Source: Cyanophora paradoxa
Lineage: Eukaryota; Glaucocystophyceae; Cyanophorales; Cyanophoraceae
Length of the DNA: 64,000 bases
Direction of reading: 5' to 3'
NCBI GenBank assembly: GCA_004431415.1
Contig: QPMI01000494.1
Span: 248,001 to 312,000, forward strand
Below the pieces are notes generated by a model. The model did not search any database. It was not told the DNA's origin and saw only the letters and a program-made list of their open reading frames with translations. This document shows positions 23,298 to 34,618 of the stretch, piece by piece; the stretch's first letter is position 1, and each line of letters begins with the position of its first letter. Both the position numbers and the translations under genes were made by a program.

Positions 23298-26200
23298 ATG
23301 TCGAGCAAGAAGGACAAAGCGATGATCGCCGAGCAGAAGAAGAAGATCAAGGACCCGGAGGCGGTCCTGAGGGTTCGCCTGCGCTTGAACGAGGCGGCGG
23401 CGCGCTGACGCGCTCCGCCAGGGCGTGACGAGGCTCGGCGAGGAGATGAAGAAGGCTCCCAAGCGGAAAGCGACGAGCGCGGCCGAGCTCGGCTACGAGA
23501 ACGTGCTGAAGGAGGTCGGCCATGCGTTGGCCGTGCGCAGCGCCGTACGCATTCGAACGCGGCGCAGGTGCGAGACATGGTGGAGGAAGACGTTTCGGCG
23601 GAGATAGAGAAGATCGTCATGCAGGCGAGCGCTCCGCGCCGCCCGCGCGGCCGCCGCCGCCGCCCGGCCCCGAGATCAAATCCGACCCGCAGACGGTGCG
23701 GTCCATCCTGGCTGGAGAAGGCTTCTCGTACACGGTTCCCAGCAAAAGCTCGAGGTGAGAGCCGCGGCGGCGGATGCGCCGCGGGGCCGCGGGACGGGCT
23801 CCGATGCGCGGCCCGTCCGCAGCAACCACCTCTATGTGCCCGAGCTGGATCGAATCGTGCTCAAGAACGCAATCACGACGCGCGCCTTTGCGAACGCGTC
23901 GTCGGTCAGGTACGCCACTGCGCCTCGCCGCCCCGCCCCGCCCCTGCGCCTCGCCGCCCCGCGCGCCCTGCCCGCCCGCCTGACAACGGCGCCGAAGGAA
24001 AACAGCGATCACGACGCGTGTTATGCAGCTGATCTACGAGCTCTGCTCCAAGAAGATTCACGTCACGAAGCGTGACCTCTTCTACACGGACGTCAAGTGC
24101 GCGCGAAGCCGCGCGGCGTACCCCCTCCTTTGTTCGCCCGCGAACGTCGTACCCCCCTCCGCAGCCTCTTCCAGCGGCAGGAGGAGTCCGACGATGTGCT
24201 CAACGACGTCGCCTGTATGGTGGGAAGGTGCGCGGAGGGTACGGGGCGCGAAGGGGGGTACGGGGGCCTGACCGCGTGCCCCGCCCGCCGCGCAGCACGC
24301 GCACGAGCCTGAACGGTGCGAGCGGCGCCGCGCCTCCACCCGGTGTACCCCACCCCTCAAGAGGGGGTACGCGCAGTCGTCGCCTCGGACAAGGGCATCG
24401 TCGTTGGGCGCATCACGTTCCGCGACGACGGTACCCTCTTTGCCCTCCATCCCCCACGCCCTGGAATCCCGTGTCCCTCCGGCTGAAGCCGCACGTACCC
24501 CAGGGGACCTCATCGACGGGACGAAGATGGGCACGGGGGGGAAGGGTGCGGACTTTCCCCTTCTTCCCCCCCCCCCCCCCCCCCCCTCCCTTCGCCCATC
24601 TCCCCCCTCCCCCTTTCTTTCCTTTGAGCTCCGCCGCTCCGCCCCCCCTGCTCCGCCCCGCTAAGCCGCTAAGCGGCCCCCGCCCCTCCCCTCGCCACTC
24701 CATCCTCCTGCAGCCCCGATCCCATCCCATCCGATCCGATCCCATCCGATCCGATCCGATCCCATCCGATCCGATCTGATCTAATCTGAATCCCCCTCCT
24801 CCCCTCCCCCCCCCCCCCCCCCCCCCCTCTCCCCTCCCCGCGCAGCGATCCCGCCGTACATCGACAAGATCACGGACATCGCTGCGCCCGACGCCAAGTT
24901 CATCCTCCTCGTCGAGAAGGATGGTGCGGTATGCGGGAGAGAGAGCTCTCGTAGGGGGCTTCCTAGGGGGCTTCCTAAGGGGCTCTAGTTCATCGAGATG
25001 TGCGGGCCCGCGTTTTGGCCCGGTCGTCTATTTCTCTTAGGAGGACACTGTAGCAGGGCTGTTCTTGTGAGGCTCGTCGAGAGGGCCGGGGGCTCGCCCG
25101 GCCGGGGGCATCCACGGATTTCCAGCGGGAAGTTGATAGCGGGCTCTACTCCTAGTTCCTCGTCGAGAAGGGGGGAGGACAGCACGCGGGGATCCCGCCG
25201 AGCCCTTAGCGAGGGGCCGCGTCTCTCGAGGCCCTCCCTCGGCGTCTCGAGAGGGCCCTCGGCCATGGATGGAAGAGGGTTCTTCTGGGCCGGGTGTGCG
25301 GCTCCGGGCCGGGGCCCATCCCTCTCTTGGCGGGGTCGCCCTGCGCTCAGCCCCCCGCCCCACACGCCTCAGACCGCCTCGTCTGATCGCCCCGCCCCGC
25401 CCCGCCCCGCCCACAGCCGCCTTCATGCGACTTGCCGAGGACCGCTTCTACAACAAGGTCCCCGCCCCGCCCGACGGAAATGGACCGCGTACCCCTCCCC
25501 ACCGTCCGACGACCGGGTCGCGCGCAGTACCCCTGCATCATCATCACGGCCAAGGGCCAGCCCGACGTAGCCACGCGGCTCTTCCTCAGGAAGGCGCGGC
25601 GTACCCCTGCCCCCTCCCCCCTCGTTTCGACTCCCGTACCCCCCTTGAGCCCTGTCCCCCCCCCGCCCGCAGCTCCGTGACACGCTGAACATCCCCATCC
25701 TCGGCCTCGTCGACTCGGACCCGTACGGGCTCAAGGTATAAAGCGTACCCCCTCCAACAAAAATGCCCACGTACCCCTCTCTGAGCCTTGTATTTTTAGA
25801 TCCTGTCGGTGTACATGTCGGGCTCGAAGGCGATGGCGTACGACAGCGCGAATCTGACTACCCCCGACATCAAGTGGCTGGGCGTCCGGTACCCCCCCTC
25901 TACTTCCTCCTCCTTCCCCCCCCCGCGCCATCTTAGAGCTCCACCGTAGAACTCCCAGCTCCTCTTGAAATATTTTGATGCTCGTACCCCCACAGGCCCT
26001 CGGACCTGGAGCGGTACAGCGTCCCGAAGCAGTGCCGCATCGCCATGACCGAAAAGGCGAGCGATCCGGCCGGCAGTAATAGCGGATGAACAGCGTAGTA
26101 GTATTGATCTGATAACGGACTGGAGTTTTGGAGTTTAAGTTGCTGGCTACATCTAATATCGGATGAACAGCGTAGTAATATTTAACGGACTGGAGTTTTA

Positions 26201-27028
26201 GTTGACGGACTGGAGTTTTGGTTGCCGGCCGCCCGTTAATGTCTAAGATTCTCAGATCGACCGAATCCCGCCTGCTCCCCCCCCCCCCCCCCCCAACACC
26301 CCCCCCCCCCCCCCTCAACTCTTCGTTCGCAGGACGTGAAGACGGGGAAGGAGCTGCTGGAGGAGGACTTCATCAAGAAGAACCCCGAGTGGCACCGCGA
26401 GCTCCAGGTCTGCCCGTACCCCCGCTTCAGGGGAGGGGGGTGGGGGGGTGGAGGGGGAGAGAGGGTGGTGGAGGAGGTGGAGGAGGTGGGCGCGGCGCCA
26501 CGCGCGCCCGGCCCCCGACATGCTGCCCCGCCCTGCCTCCCTAGGCTACCCAACCAATTATATTTAGCGATGAACTCGCGCGCGGCACCGCCCGTCCCGT
26601 ACCCCCTTCGAGCTTCTTCCCCCCTCCTCTTATTCTTACCGCTTCGAATGTGCGCAGCTGATGGTCCAGCGGCGAGAGAAAGCGGAAATCCAGGCCCTCT
26701 CCAGGTGCCGAATCTTTACGTTGAAAACCTTTATTTCTTCCATAACTGTGTGGAACGTTAATTCTGGAACCAAGTAATAATCCTTTAAGATCAGCTAAAG
26801 GCAAATTCAGAAAGGTGTCTTATTGTAGAACAATATAGTCATGCCCCGTATGTAAATCCGGCCAGTGGTCATCCGCTGAATTTAAGATGCGGCACACCCC
26901 TCCCCTTCTCTTACCCTCTCGTTCCCCTGTCTCACTCTCGTACGTACCTCATTCTCTGCAGCTTCGGGTTCCAGTACCTGAGCGAGGTTTTCCTCCCCCG
27001 GAAGCTTCAGGACTCGGACTGGATTTAG
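23298..27028 (+). CDS. TOP6A: DNA topoisomerase VI subunit A (SPO11-3 type)
   Basis: Spliced exons give a near-complete TopoVIA/Spo11 protein closest in motif content to plant SPO11-3 (RHL2/BIN5), which works with TOP6B to decatenate DNA during endoreduplication. Start: [20 protein letters not shown]. The 5Y-CAP domain contains [10 protein letters not shown], with the catalytic Tyr codon at 24082-24084. The Toprim domain has [20 protein letters not shown] (metal-binding Glu) and [11 protein letters not shown] (DxD codons 25711-25719). The C-terminus reads [20 protein letters not shown] and ends W-I-stop at 27028. About 17 exons are needed. At least three introns are GC-AG (23625-23674, 25594-25672, 26057-26332). 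The largest introns hold poly(C) runs, a GATCC-type microsatellite (24715-24780) and an AT-rich repeated block (26080-26220). Phases agree at every junction I checked, so the gene looks intact. Confidence 0.93.
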
Positions 27029-28670
27029 CTATTTATAGCACGGATTCGCATTATAATTAGCACGTCGGCGCGGTGTTCTGGATCCCCTGACTTCCCCTTT
27101 ACAAATAAACTACAATACAGCGCGATCATGCATGCACATCATTAGCAGCGTATGCGCAATGCGCGATGCGCGTGCGAACTTCGAAAGTTGCACTGCGAAC
27201 TTGCATGCGCAGGCCTGCATCATTGCAGTTGGCTGTATGAGCCTGTATCTATATACCGGGTAGCTAGTATGCCGCAGTGCAGGAATCAGCAGCAGGCTGC
27301 GACTGGGCCAGCAGGCTGGCAGCAGCCTGCCAGGCTGTGCCAGCTGGTCCCTGAGCAGGATGCCACTGCATGCCAGCATTGCCGGAAAATACTTCATTAC
27401 TGCGCTAGATATTGATGCGTTTTTTAACGCTTTCTCGTCTGCATGAAGACCTGGAGGGTACTGACTCCATGCGGTTTCTTAGCGTTCTCTTATTAATTTA
27501 TAATGCGCCAGCGGAAAACGCATTAATTGGGGGGGCGCATCAGTTAAGTGCGCGCATTACTTGAAAGTGCTGTACGCCAATGTACGGTACCCCGGTAACT
27601 GGCGGCGAGCTCGAGCCTGGCGCAGAGTCTGTACGTATACTGACATACAGAAGCTTAAGGAATGATTAAACATTGCTGCGTAACTTAGTAATTTAATTGC
27701 CGAATTTGACCAATTAAAACCGGACCGGAAGATATTGCCGTGCACGTGGCAATATTAAGAAATTGCCCGGCGCCGGCCGAAACTCTAGATCTGGATTTCT
27801 TCTATCATACTAATATGATAATAGCCCAACCCCCTGACTCAGTGAGAAATTGCCGGGACATGCCGTGGCTTAACTTAGTCACTTAGTAACTAAGCCTACT
27901 AAGCCTAGTAGTTAAGTTCATATTGCCGACTCGGCGACTCGGCGAGTTCGGCCTCTGGGGCCTCGGCCCTCGGGCCAGTGATGGGATTACAGATTAGGCC
28001 AAAATCCGCTCTTTTATTATAATATTACACTAACGTTATATAATATTATAATAACGATTAGAGTATTATAAATAACGCCCCATAGAAGAAGGCAGAGAAG
28101 GGCACCCCTGCACCTCACAGAACAGTTCTAAACGTTAGATCTAGAAAGAAGGATAAGAACATCGCCTAAGCTATTATACTGTCGATTTCAGAATGCAGAC
28201 TCTGAGACATCTAAATTCCCGTGGTTTCACCAGAGGGAGGCTCGGGCCCTCGGCAATATACGGCCGCGCCGCGGGGCGGCGCGGGCAGCCGCCGCCGGCG
28301 CGGCGGCGCCGGGCTCCACTGACTCGGACGCCGGCGCCGCGGACTCCGCGTCCGACTCGTACTACTAGACTGTAGGGATGAGTAAATTGCCTCGTAGTTA
28401 AAATTGCCGAATTCGACCAGAACCGGAATTGCCGTGGCGATAAATTGCCGAAATTCTGGATTTCTTCTATGGCGCCAATGCCGCGCGCGCCATACCGTAG
28501 ACTGGTCCGTAGTACAGAAGCGGCCGTTTAGCCCTACCCCCTGAGAATTGCCGTAACTCTAAACTGCCGAATTTGGCCTCTCGGGAGTCGGGCCTCGGCA
28601 ATAAACGGCAATTTAAAACATCGGCTAAAAAAGCAATCCTACAGTAGTACCGTAGACTCCGTAGTACGTA
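27029..28670. other. Repeat-rich spacer without a supported gene
   Basis: Contains a partial CGCATTAAT-family repeat (about 27410-27560), two AT-rich stretches with recurring AAATTGCCGAATT and ATTGCCGTGG motifs (27690-27960 and 28380-28620) that look like copies of one element, and a GC-rich CCGCCGCGCC block near 28255-28320. No exon-like coding was found. Confidence 0.5.
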
Positions 28671-28931
28671 CAGCGAGTCCCTGCGGAGCAGGAGTGGCCT
28701 TAAGCTTGGGGTTGAGGGGCGTCAAGCCTAAAAAACGGTCAAGGCGTGAAGGCGGCCGCTCTTTTTTTACCAGGGGCACGCAACCGCGCGCGGTTATGCA
28801 GGGGAGGGGGAAGCTTAAGAGAAATAGGGGGGCCACTCGGCAAGGGTAGACGCTCAATTGAGAGGGTACGGATTTGTGCCGCAAGGGTACATGATGCGGG
28901 CGGCCAGTAATAAGGCTCTGTTTAAATTGTT
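28671..28931 (-). repeat. Dispersed repeat, left copy, first part
   Basis: This segment is an imperfect inverted copy of about 63160-63537. Shared strings include GCGAGTCCCTGCG, AACCGCGCGCGGTT, GCCGCAAGGGTAC and TAATAAGGCTCTGTTTAAAT. It stops inside the repeat near 28931; the remainder of the same repeat resumes near 30762, so the left copy appears to be split by an insertion. Confidence 0.75.
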
Positions 28932-29226
28932 AACTAGGGGCCCGGCCGCGATTCTCGCGCCGGGGGTGCAAGGGGGGAATCGGGATCTAAAACATGCACG
29001 GGGCAGATCTAGATCGACCCCGGCGCAGTGCGCGGGGCAGGTTGAAGTGTAAAGATAAACAAGCAGATAAAAATAGGAAAGGCCCGATAAGCAGACGCTG
29101 CGATCAAACCGAATGTTCTGGAGCGGAAAAACGCTGCGCGATCAAACCGAATAAAGAAAAGCCTCAATGAAAGGCCAGATTCATCAACTGTGTTCGTACG
29201 GCCTACCGCTAACCCTGAACAGCTGG

Positions 29227-29962
29227 CTAAAAGATAATGGTGCTGTCTGTAGAGGGCTCGCCGTAAACATAGGCGATCCAGGCCTTCTGGAGGGGGTCGG
29301 GGCGCAAGTCGACCATGGGGGTGAGGGGCTGCCAGCGGCGCCGGTCCTGAAGAGAGCCGTCTTGCAAGAGCATGGCGAGGCGGCCCGCCGCCTCGAGCGC
29401 CCGGAGAGCCACGCGGCTGGCGCGCTGCTCGCTCCCGCTGCGCATCTGGTAGACAAGGTCTTGAATTTCGATATCCGCGAGGCCGGCGTCACGGAGGCGC
29501 TTGAGGACTCCCATGTGGAGGTCCTCGATCGCCGGCCTGCCGTGGCAATCATGAACAGAGGTGAGCTATGGGCGGTCCACTTGAATGAATCTTCGCGCAC
29601 CCGACAAAGCGAACGACGAAGCGATCCTGCCGCGCAGCCGCGAGTGCTTCGACGGTCGCTAAAGCGAAGGCGACGGCTTGCTCGCGGATGGGGGGGAAGC
29701 CAGCCCGGTCGGGGAGCTCGCGGACGACGATGAGCAGCGGCCTCTCAGCCGCTCCGAGCACGGACACGAGACCGGCGACGTCGGGGGCCGCTCCAGACGG
29801 CGAGGTGGACGCGGCGTGCCGGTATCCGTCCGGCGGGAGCACAAACGCATCGGCGTGCGCATAAAGCCGGCCGCGCGCGAGGCCGAGCCAGGAGGCGTCT
29901 TCGGCGGAGGCAACGACGAGCCCCCCAACCGCCAGAGGCGGTCCCGAAGCCGGCCGCGACAT
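29227..29962 (-). CDS. Two-exon protein of unknown function (about 224 aa)
   Basis: I do not recognise the family. An ATG at 29962 opens MSRPASGPPLAVGGLVVASA. Exon 1 (29601-29962) includes a beta-alpha pattern ERPLLIVVREL and EQAVAFALATVEALAAARQD. A 64-nt intron (29537-29600, GTGCGCGA...CGGCAG) joins F-V-G to PAIEDLHMGVLKRLRDAGLA in frame. The C-terminal part reads DIEIQDLVYQMRSG and DPLQKAWIAYVYGEPSTDST, ending at 29227. It lies inside a segment that interrupts a dispersed repeat, so it may be cargo of a mobile element or a gene trapped between repeats. The clean in-frame splice supports a real gene. Confidence 0.55.
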
Positions 29963-30374
29963 CACATAGCAGCGGAAGTCACTGTTATATAATTAGCCAC
30001 CTCCATCGCGAAGGGGAGCTGCGGATGGTTCAGATGATGCTGACTTCAGAGACGGAGGCCGCTCGGCGGTCGCACCAGGTTCGAGGCGTTGCACTTGTGC
30101 TCGAGGTCCTCGCGGCTGCGCCGGCGTCAGCTTCGCTCGCTCCTCTTGGTGTCAGGCTGAGGGATGCGTGAGTGCGGCTGCATGCGCAGCACACGCACGT
30201 GAAACGGGCGCCGACTGAGCAGACAAGCGGCACGTCGTGCGCAACACGCGAACTGGTCTGCTGGCCGGGTGCCGTGCGCAGCCGGTGCTGCGCATGCGCG
30301 CATGCGGTGCCAGCTCGATGCACTGAAAAGTAGTCCAGGCGGCACGGGTACCGTGCGGCGTACGCGGCGCACTG

Positions 30375-30535
30375 CAGCTGCGAGGAAGCGGAAATCTAGA
30401 GGAGACAGCTAGAGAGAAGTGGTTCCATGCAGAACCGCGCAACGAAGAGCAAGGCGTACGCGACGCACTGCGAGGAAGCCGAAATCTAGAGGAGACAGCT
30501 CAGGAGAACTGGTTCCATGCAGAACCGCGCAAGGA
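30375..30535. repeat. Direct duplication with 90-nt period
   Basis: CGAGGAAGCSGAAATCTAGA followed by GGTTCCATGCAGAACCGCG occurs at 30381 and again at 30471 with few differences. It is a local tandem duplication inside the segment that splits the dispersed repeat. No coding evidence. Confidence 0.8.
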
Positions 30536-30761
30536 ATTCGAAGACCGGAGTGAGAGAGAAGTTGGTTTTCCCCTCGAAAACCACTTCTCGCGAGTTCGAG
30601 AGAGCTCTCGCGAGCTCGAAAGCTGACCGGTCCACCGAGCCAATCGGATCGCGAATAACGGAACATTTTTGTTGCATACTGGACCTCGCAAACGGCCTCA
30701 TAGAAAAATTTTGGCTGAAGCAAGGGAACGGGAAGCAAGGGGGTCCCCTTCCCCCCTTGCA

Positions 30762-31185
30762 ATTTTGATTTTCTTTGAACTAATACTTCAACTCAACTTA
30801 TATCCCACATCGTGGCACACAACGACCCTGTCTCATACAAATTTGCTGGGCAGCCATGTGGCGCTTCGTTAATTTGGAAATTATTTACCAGCGAACGAGG
30901 CGTGGTCTCTTTAATTACTAAATATTCAAATTCGACTTGGAAGGCCAATGTGATTTACGCTTTCTATGTTTTTCAGGGAAAATGCTTTTCCATGCTTCTC
31001 GACGTGCTGTTAGTGCCCTTTAGAGGTATCACATTTGAAAAGTAACGCCGCCATCGTGCTCCCTAGGGTCGAAAATGGGTACCTCGGTTAGGCTCGGTAT
31101 ACAAATTTTGTCTATAATCTCAGTTTGAAGTTCGCCACAATACAGGCACAGACCTAAGGGCCTCTCCTTTCCCCAAGGCCGACTA
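30762..31185 (-). repeat. Dispersed repeat, left copy, second part
   Basis: Imperfect inverted copy of 62738-63160. Shared strings include CTTGGAAGGCCAATGTGATT, AAAATGCTTTTC and GGGCCTCTCCTTTCCCCAAG. With the part at 28671-28931 it accounts for a full copy of the element at 62738-63537. Short open frames across it have no recognisable domain. Confidence 0.78.
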
Positions 31186-31196
31186 CTAGTACGTAT

Positions 31197-32185
31197 TAGG
31201 GCTGTCGTCAGTCACTGACAGTCACAGTCAGAGGGTCTGACTGACCTCACTGGGTCAGCTTTTGGCTGACTGACGTTTTCTCAGTCCCATACAACACCCT
31301 GCTGGGAGCGTGCCCCCCTGTGGCCCAGTGGGCTTTTTCCATCTAGAGCTGACGTGGGTCGACCAAAAAATAATCTTCTGTCGTTGAAATCTTCAAGAAA
31401 CCGCCCATGTGCATGGTAAGAGGCTAATGCATATGGAGTCTGACGTGCGCCTGGCTAGGGCCCCGGGCCGAATCTCCTTTTCTCGTGCCTGGCCTTGGCC
31501 TGATGCTTGGCAACTCAGAATGAAGTAGATAGATCGCGCTTGGGTGAATTCCTCCCAATTTCCTGGTCATTTTTCACGGCTTTTGCACGGTAGCCTGACT
31601 GAACCTCGGGTTGACTGATTCAGTCACAGTCAGGGGGGCTGACGGACTGGGTCAGCCGGGGGACTGACTGACGACTAGGGCTGTCGTCAGTCACTGACAG
31701 TCACAGTCAGAGGGTCTGACTGACCTCACTGGGTCAGCTTTTGGCTGACTGACGTTTTCTCAGTCCCATACAACACCCTGCTGGGAGCGTGCCCCCCTGC
31801 GGGCTTTTTCCATCTAAAGCTGACGTGGGTCGACCAAAAAATGATCTTCTGTCGTCGAAATCTTCAAGAAACCGCCCATGTGCATGGTAAGAGGCTAATG
31901 GAGTCTGACGTGCGCCTGGCGGGGGCCGAATCTCCTTTTCTCGTCCTCTCTGCTCGCATAACGTGCCTGGCGGCCCTGGCCTGACTCAGTGATGCTTAGC
32001 AACTTGAATGAAGTAGATAGATCGCGCTTGGGTCAATTCCTGCCAATTTCCTGGTCATTTTTTCCGGCTTTTGCACGGTAGCCTGACTGAACCTCGGGTT
32101 GACTGATTCAGTCACAGTCAGGGGGGCTGACGGACTGGGTCAGCCGGGGGACTGACTGACGACATCACTACTGACGACAGCACTA
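31197..32185 (+). mobile_element. hAT-like non-autonomous element, internally duplicated
   Basis: The ends are TAGGGCTGTCGTCAGT (31197-31212) and the inverse of TAGTGCTGTCGTCAGT (32170-32185), one mismatch in 16. They are flanked by a perfect 8-bp direct repeat GTACGTAT at 31189-31196 and 32186-32193. An 8-bp target duplication with TAGGG-type ends is the hallmark of hAT elements. Internally it consists of two tandem copies of one sequence (31197-31675 and 31676-32185), both starting TAGGGCTGTCGTCAGTCACT and ending in a GACTGACTGACGAC block. No transposase frame is present. Confidence 0.88.
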
Positions 32186-32277
32186 GTACGTATACTCCGT
32201 CCGAGTCCGGGAATGTCCGACGGTCCGCGGCGACGGACTCGGGTCCCGGAATGGCCGCGGCCTTGCTCGGCCATCAC

Positions 32278-32750
32278 TAGGGCACTGGCCAGCGGCCCGG
32301 CCGAACAGCTGGCTGGCTGGTTTCGGACTTTTACTTCAGGCTGGCCCAGCCGCCCGATTTGTTGACCAGCCGGGCCAGACTTTTTCGGCTTTATCGGGCG
32401 GCCAGCCGGTCGGCGACACTGGCTGGGGGGTCGGCTCCAGGCTAGGAGTGGGGCTTGAGGGGGTGGCTTGATTAGATCAACTGCTCATTCTCTTACTGTG
32501 CACAATAAAACAGTTATAAAATCGTTTCTAAGACACCAAGTTCATTTAACAACGGGGGCTCTGCGGCTGGTCGGCTGGCCAGCTGACCTAGCCGAGTCTT
32601 TGGCTCGTAGCTGGAGGCTGGTTGCCAGCTGGCCGGCCAAGTTTTGGCTGCCAGGCTGGAAGCTGGCGGCCAGCCCCGGGCCGCTGGCAAGGCTTCGTCG
32701 GCTTGGGCTGGCCCGCTGGCCAAAGGGAGACCTGGCTGGCCAGTGCCCTA
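32278..32750. mobile_element. hAT-like MITE with 8-bp target duplication
   Basis: Perfect 15-bp terminal inverted repeats TAGGGCACTGGCCAG (32278-32292) and CTGGCCAGTGCCCTA (32736-32750), flanked by the perfect direct repeat GCCATCAC at 32270-32277 and 32751-32758. The 473-bp interior is rich in CTGGCTGGCC-type short palindromes and has no convincing coding frame. It sits only 93 bp from the previous hAT-like element. Confidence 0.9.
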
Positions 32751-32984
32751 GCCATCACTCAAGTTTTAGCATCGATATCAATTTTGTTGAGAAGCGGACT
32801 CCGGGAGCGTTTGTCGGGCGGCTCGGGACTCGAGTCGGGAGTCGGGACCCGGGGACCGGGGGCCCGGGACTCGCCATCCGACTCGTGATCCGAGGCATCG
32901 CGATCGGGATTCGGGAGTCCGACGGTCGGGAGTCTCGGGACCGGAGTCGGGAGCCGGAGTCGGGAGTCGGGTCACACGTATACG

Positions 32985-33090
32985 TAGAAGGACCTTTTTT
33001 TCACAAGAAGCGGACCCTTTTTTTCACAAGAAGCGGACCCTTTTTTTCACAAGAAGCGGAGCCTTTTTTATCAGAAGCGGATCGAATCCG
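32985..33090 (+). repeat. Short tandem repeat, about 23-nt unit
   Basis: At least three near-perfect units of TTTTTTTCACAAGAAGCGGA with a CCC spacer, degrading into AAGAAGCGG variants as far as about 33200. It is AT-biased and non-coding. Confidence 0.85.
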
Positions 33091-33199
33091 ATCGATTTGT
33101 TTTTTAAGAAGCGGTCCAAAGAATTCGAAGCGGTCCAAGCGGACTTCAAGTCTTCATTGACTCTTCAAGGCTTTTTGTAAATAATTTCAAAGAAGCGGA

Positions 33200-34090
33200 C
33201 CTTTTTTTCGGGGGTGATTGAATCCTTGACACATCATGATCATCCCAGGAGTCCGGGACCCAAGTCCGTCGACGTCAGCAATGATGACTCAGCATGCGCG
33301 CAGCGGTCCGACGGTCAGGCCGGGCCGCCGGGACCGCCGGGTAGCGGCGGGTACCGGTCAGCTGCGGTCACCGGGTGACCGCGGCCGTCACAGCGCTAGC
33401 GGGCCGCTGTGGGCGTCACGTGCACTGCGCGTGCACTTGACTGTGGCACTGTGCGTCACACATGTCATGCCATGATGATGTACAGAGTACTAGTCACAGA
33501 GTCACAGACCGCGGCCGTCACGGCGTCGGATCCGGACTGTGCGCATGCGCATGCCATGATGCCCGGCCCCGCCGCAGCTCAGCGGCAGCTGCCACTGCCT
33601 CAGTCTGCCTGCCGCAGTGCCAGGTATAGCTAGCGCGCGCTGCAGTGCACAGTGCACACTGCGACACTTCACACCTGAACTGATAATCATTTTGAATAAA
33701 ACCACTGCCCTAGGCCTAGATAGGGCTATCCTGAAAAAAATATATCGATTAGCACTGCGGCAGTGATCGAGTCATGATCAGTGAGAACTAGCTGCTGAGT
33801 GATACGTCGCGACTAGAACTGAGTAGTTCCGAAGTTCCGAACTCGGAAGTTCGACGGTTGCAATTGCACAACTTGCACTCAGTGACTGCCGCAGTGTGCA
33901 GACTCTGCCAGACTGCGCATGCCGCAGTGCAGTCTGCAGTGACTCTGCAGTGAGTCTAGATCTGCGCATGCAGAATGATGCAGCCTGGCAGTGATCATGA
34001 CGTCCGACGGTCGACTCTGCACTACCGTGTTACTTACTTAACTTACTGAAGTGTTACACGGTGTAACACTTAAGTAATGCGCGCACTGAA
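33200..34090. other. Spacer without a supported gene
   Basis: GC-rich palindromic strings (GCATGCGCATGC and CTGCCGCAGTG types) around 33280-33660 and 33870-33970. No exon pairs could be assembled. Confidence 0.45.
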
Positions 34091-34094
34091 GTAA

Positions 34095-34310
34095 TGCGGT
34101 CCCAAATTAATGCGTTTTCCGCTGGCAAAACGCATTAATTTGGGACAGCATTAATATCGAAACGCTATATGCAGCTAAGAAACTGCTGTACGTACCCCCC
34201 TACCGCAGCCAAAAAGCTGCAAGACGCATTAATTCGGTGCCGCATTAATAGCCATACGAGGGGTCCGGGTCCAAAAACGCATTATAATTAATTACTGGCG
34301 CATGAGTAGT
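34095..34310 (+). repeat. CGCATTAAT-family MITE-like repeat, copy 2
   Basis: Same order and orientation of motifs as the copy at 20035-20270: AAATTAATGCGTTTTCCGCT, CAAAACGCATTAATTTGGGA, a GAAACGCT core, AAGAAACTGCTGTA, then GACGCATTAATTCGGTGCCG. The copies differ by scattered substitutions and small indels. Confidence 0.75.
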
Positions 34311-34618
34311 ACGGTGTACGTGTATATACGTACAGTCGACGTCCTGCTCACGTGCACATTTCAAGTGTTTTTACTAGTAAGTTAAATTGTAGCCAGGAGG
34401 CCCAGGCGGGCCAGGCCTAGGACTAGTACTCCGGCCCAGGACCCAGGACGTCCGATCGCGACGTCGACTGTCTTCCGAAGTTCAAGCGTCGGACTCAGTG
34501 ACTTCGACGTCGACGTCGATCCCTTGAATCCAATTGCAAGCTTTTAGAGAGCTTGAGCTTCTCATGCGCAACCGGTATGGCATGTGCCCTGATCATTAGC
34601 ACGCTGCGGCCGCGAGGC

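Noticed and set aside
26869-26884. CCGCTGAATTTAAG, which resembles the conserved start of LSU rRNA
   Set aside because: Only 14 nt match, inside an intron of TOP6A, with no flanking rRNA sequence.
32468-33160. A 230-codon open frame on the plus strand
   Set aside because: It runs through the right end of a hAT-like MITE and the 23-nt tandem repeat; the peptide is compositionally biased and repeat-derived.
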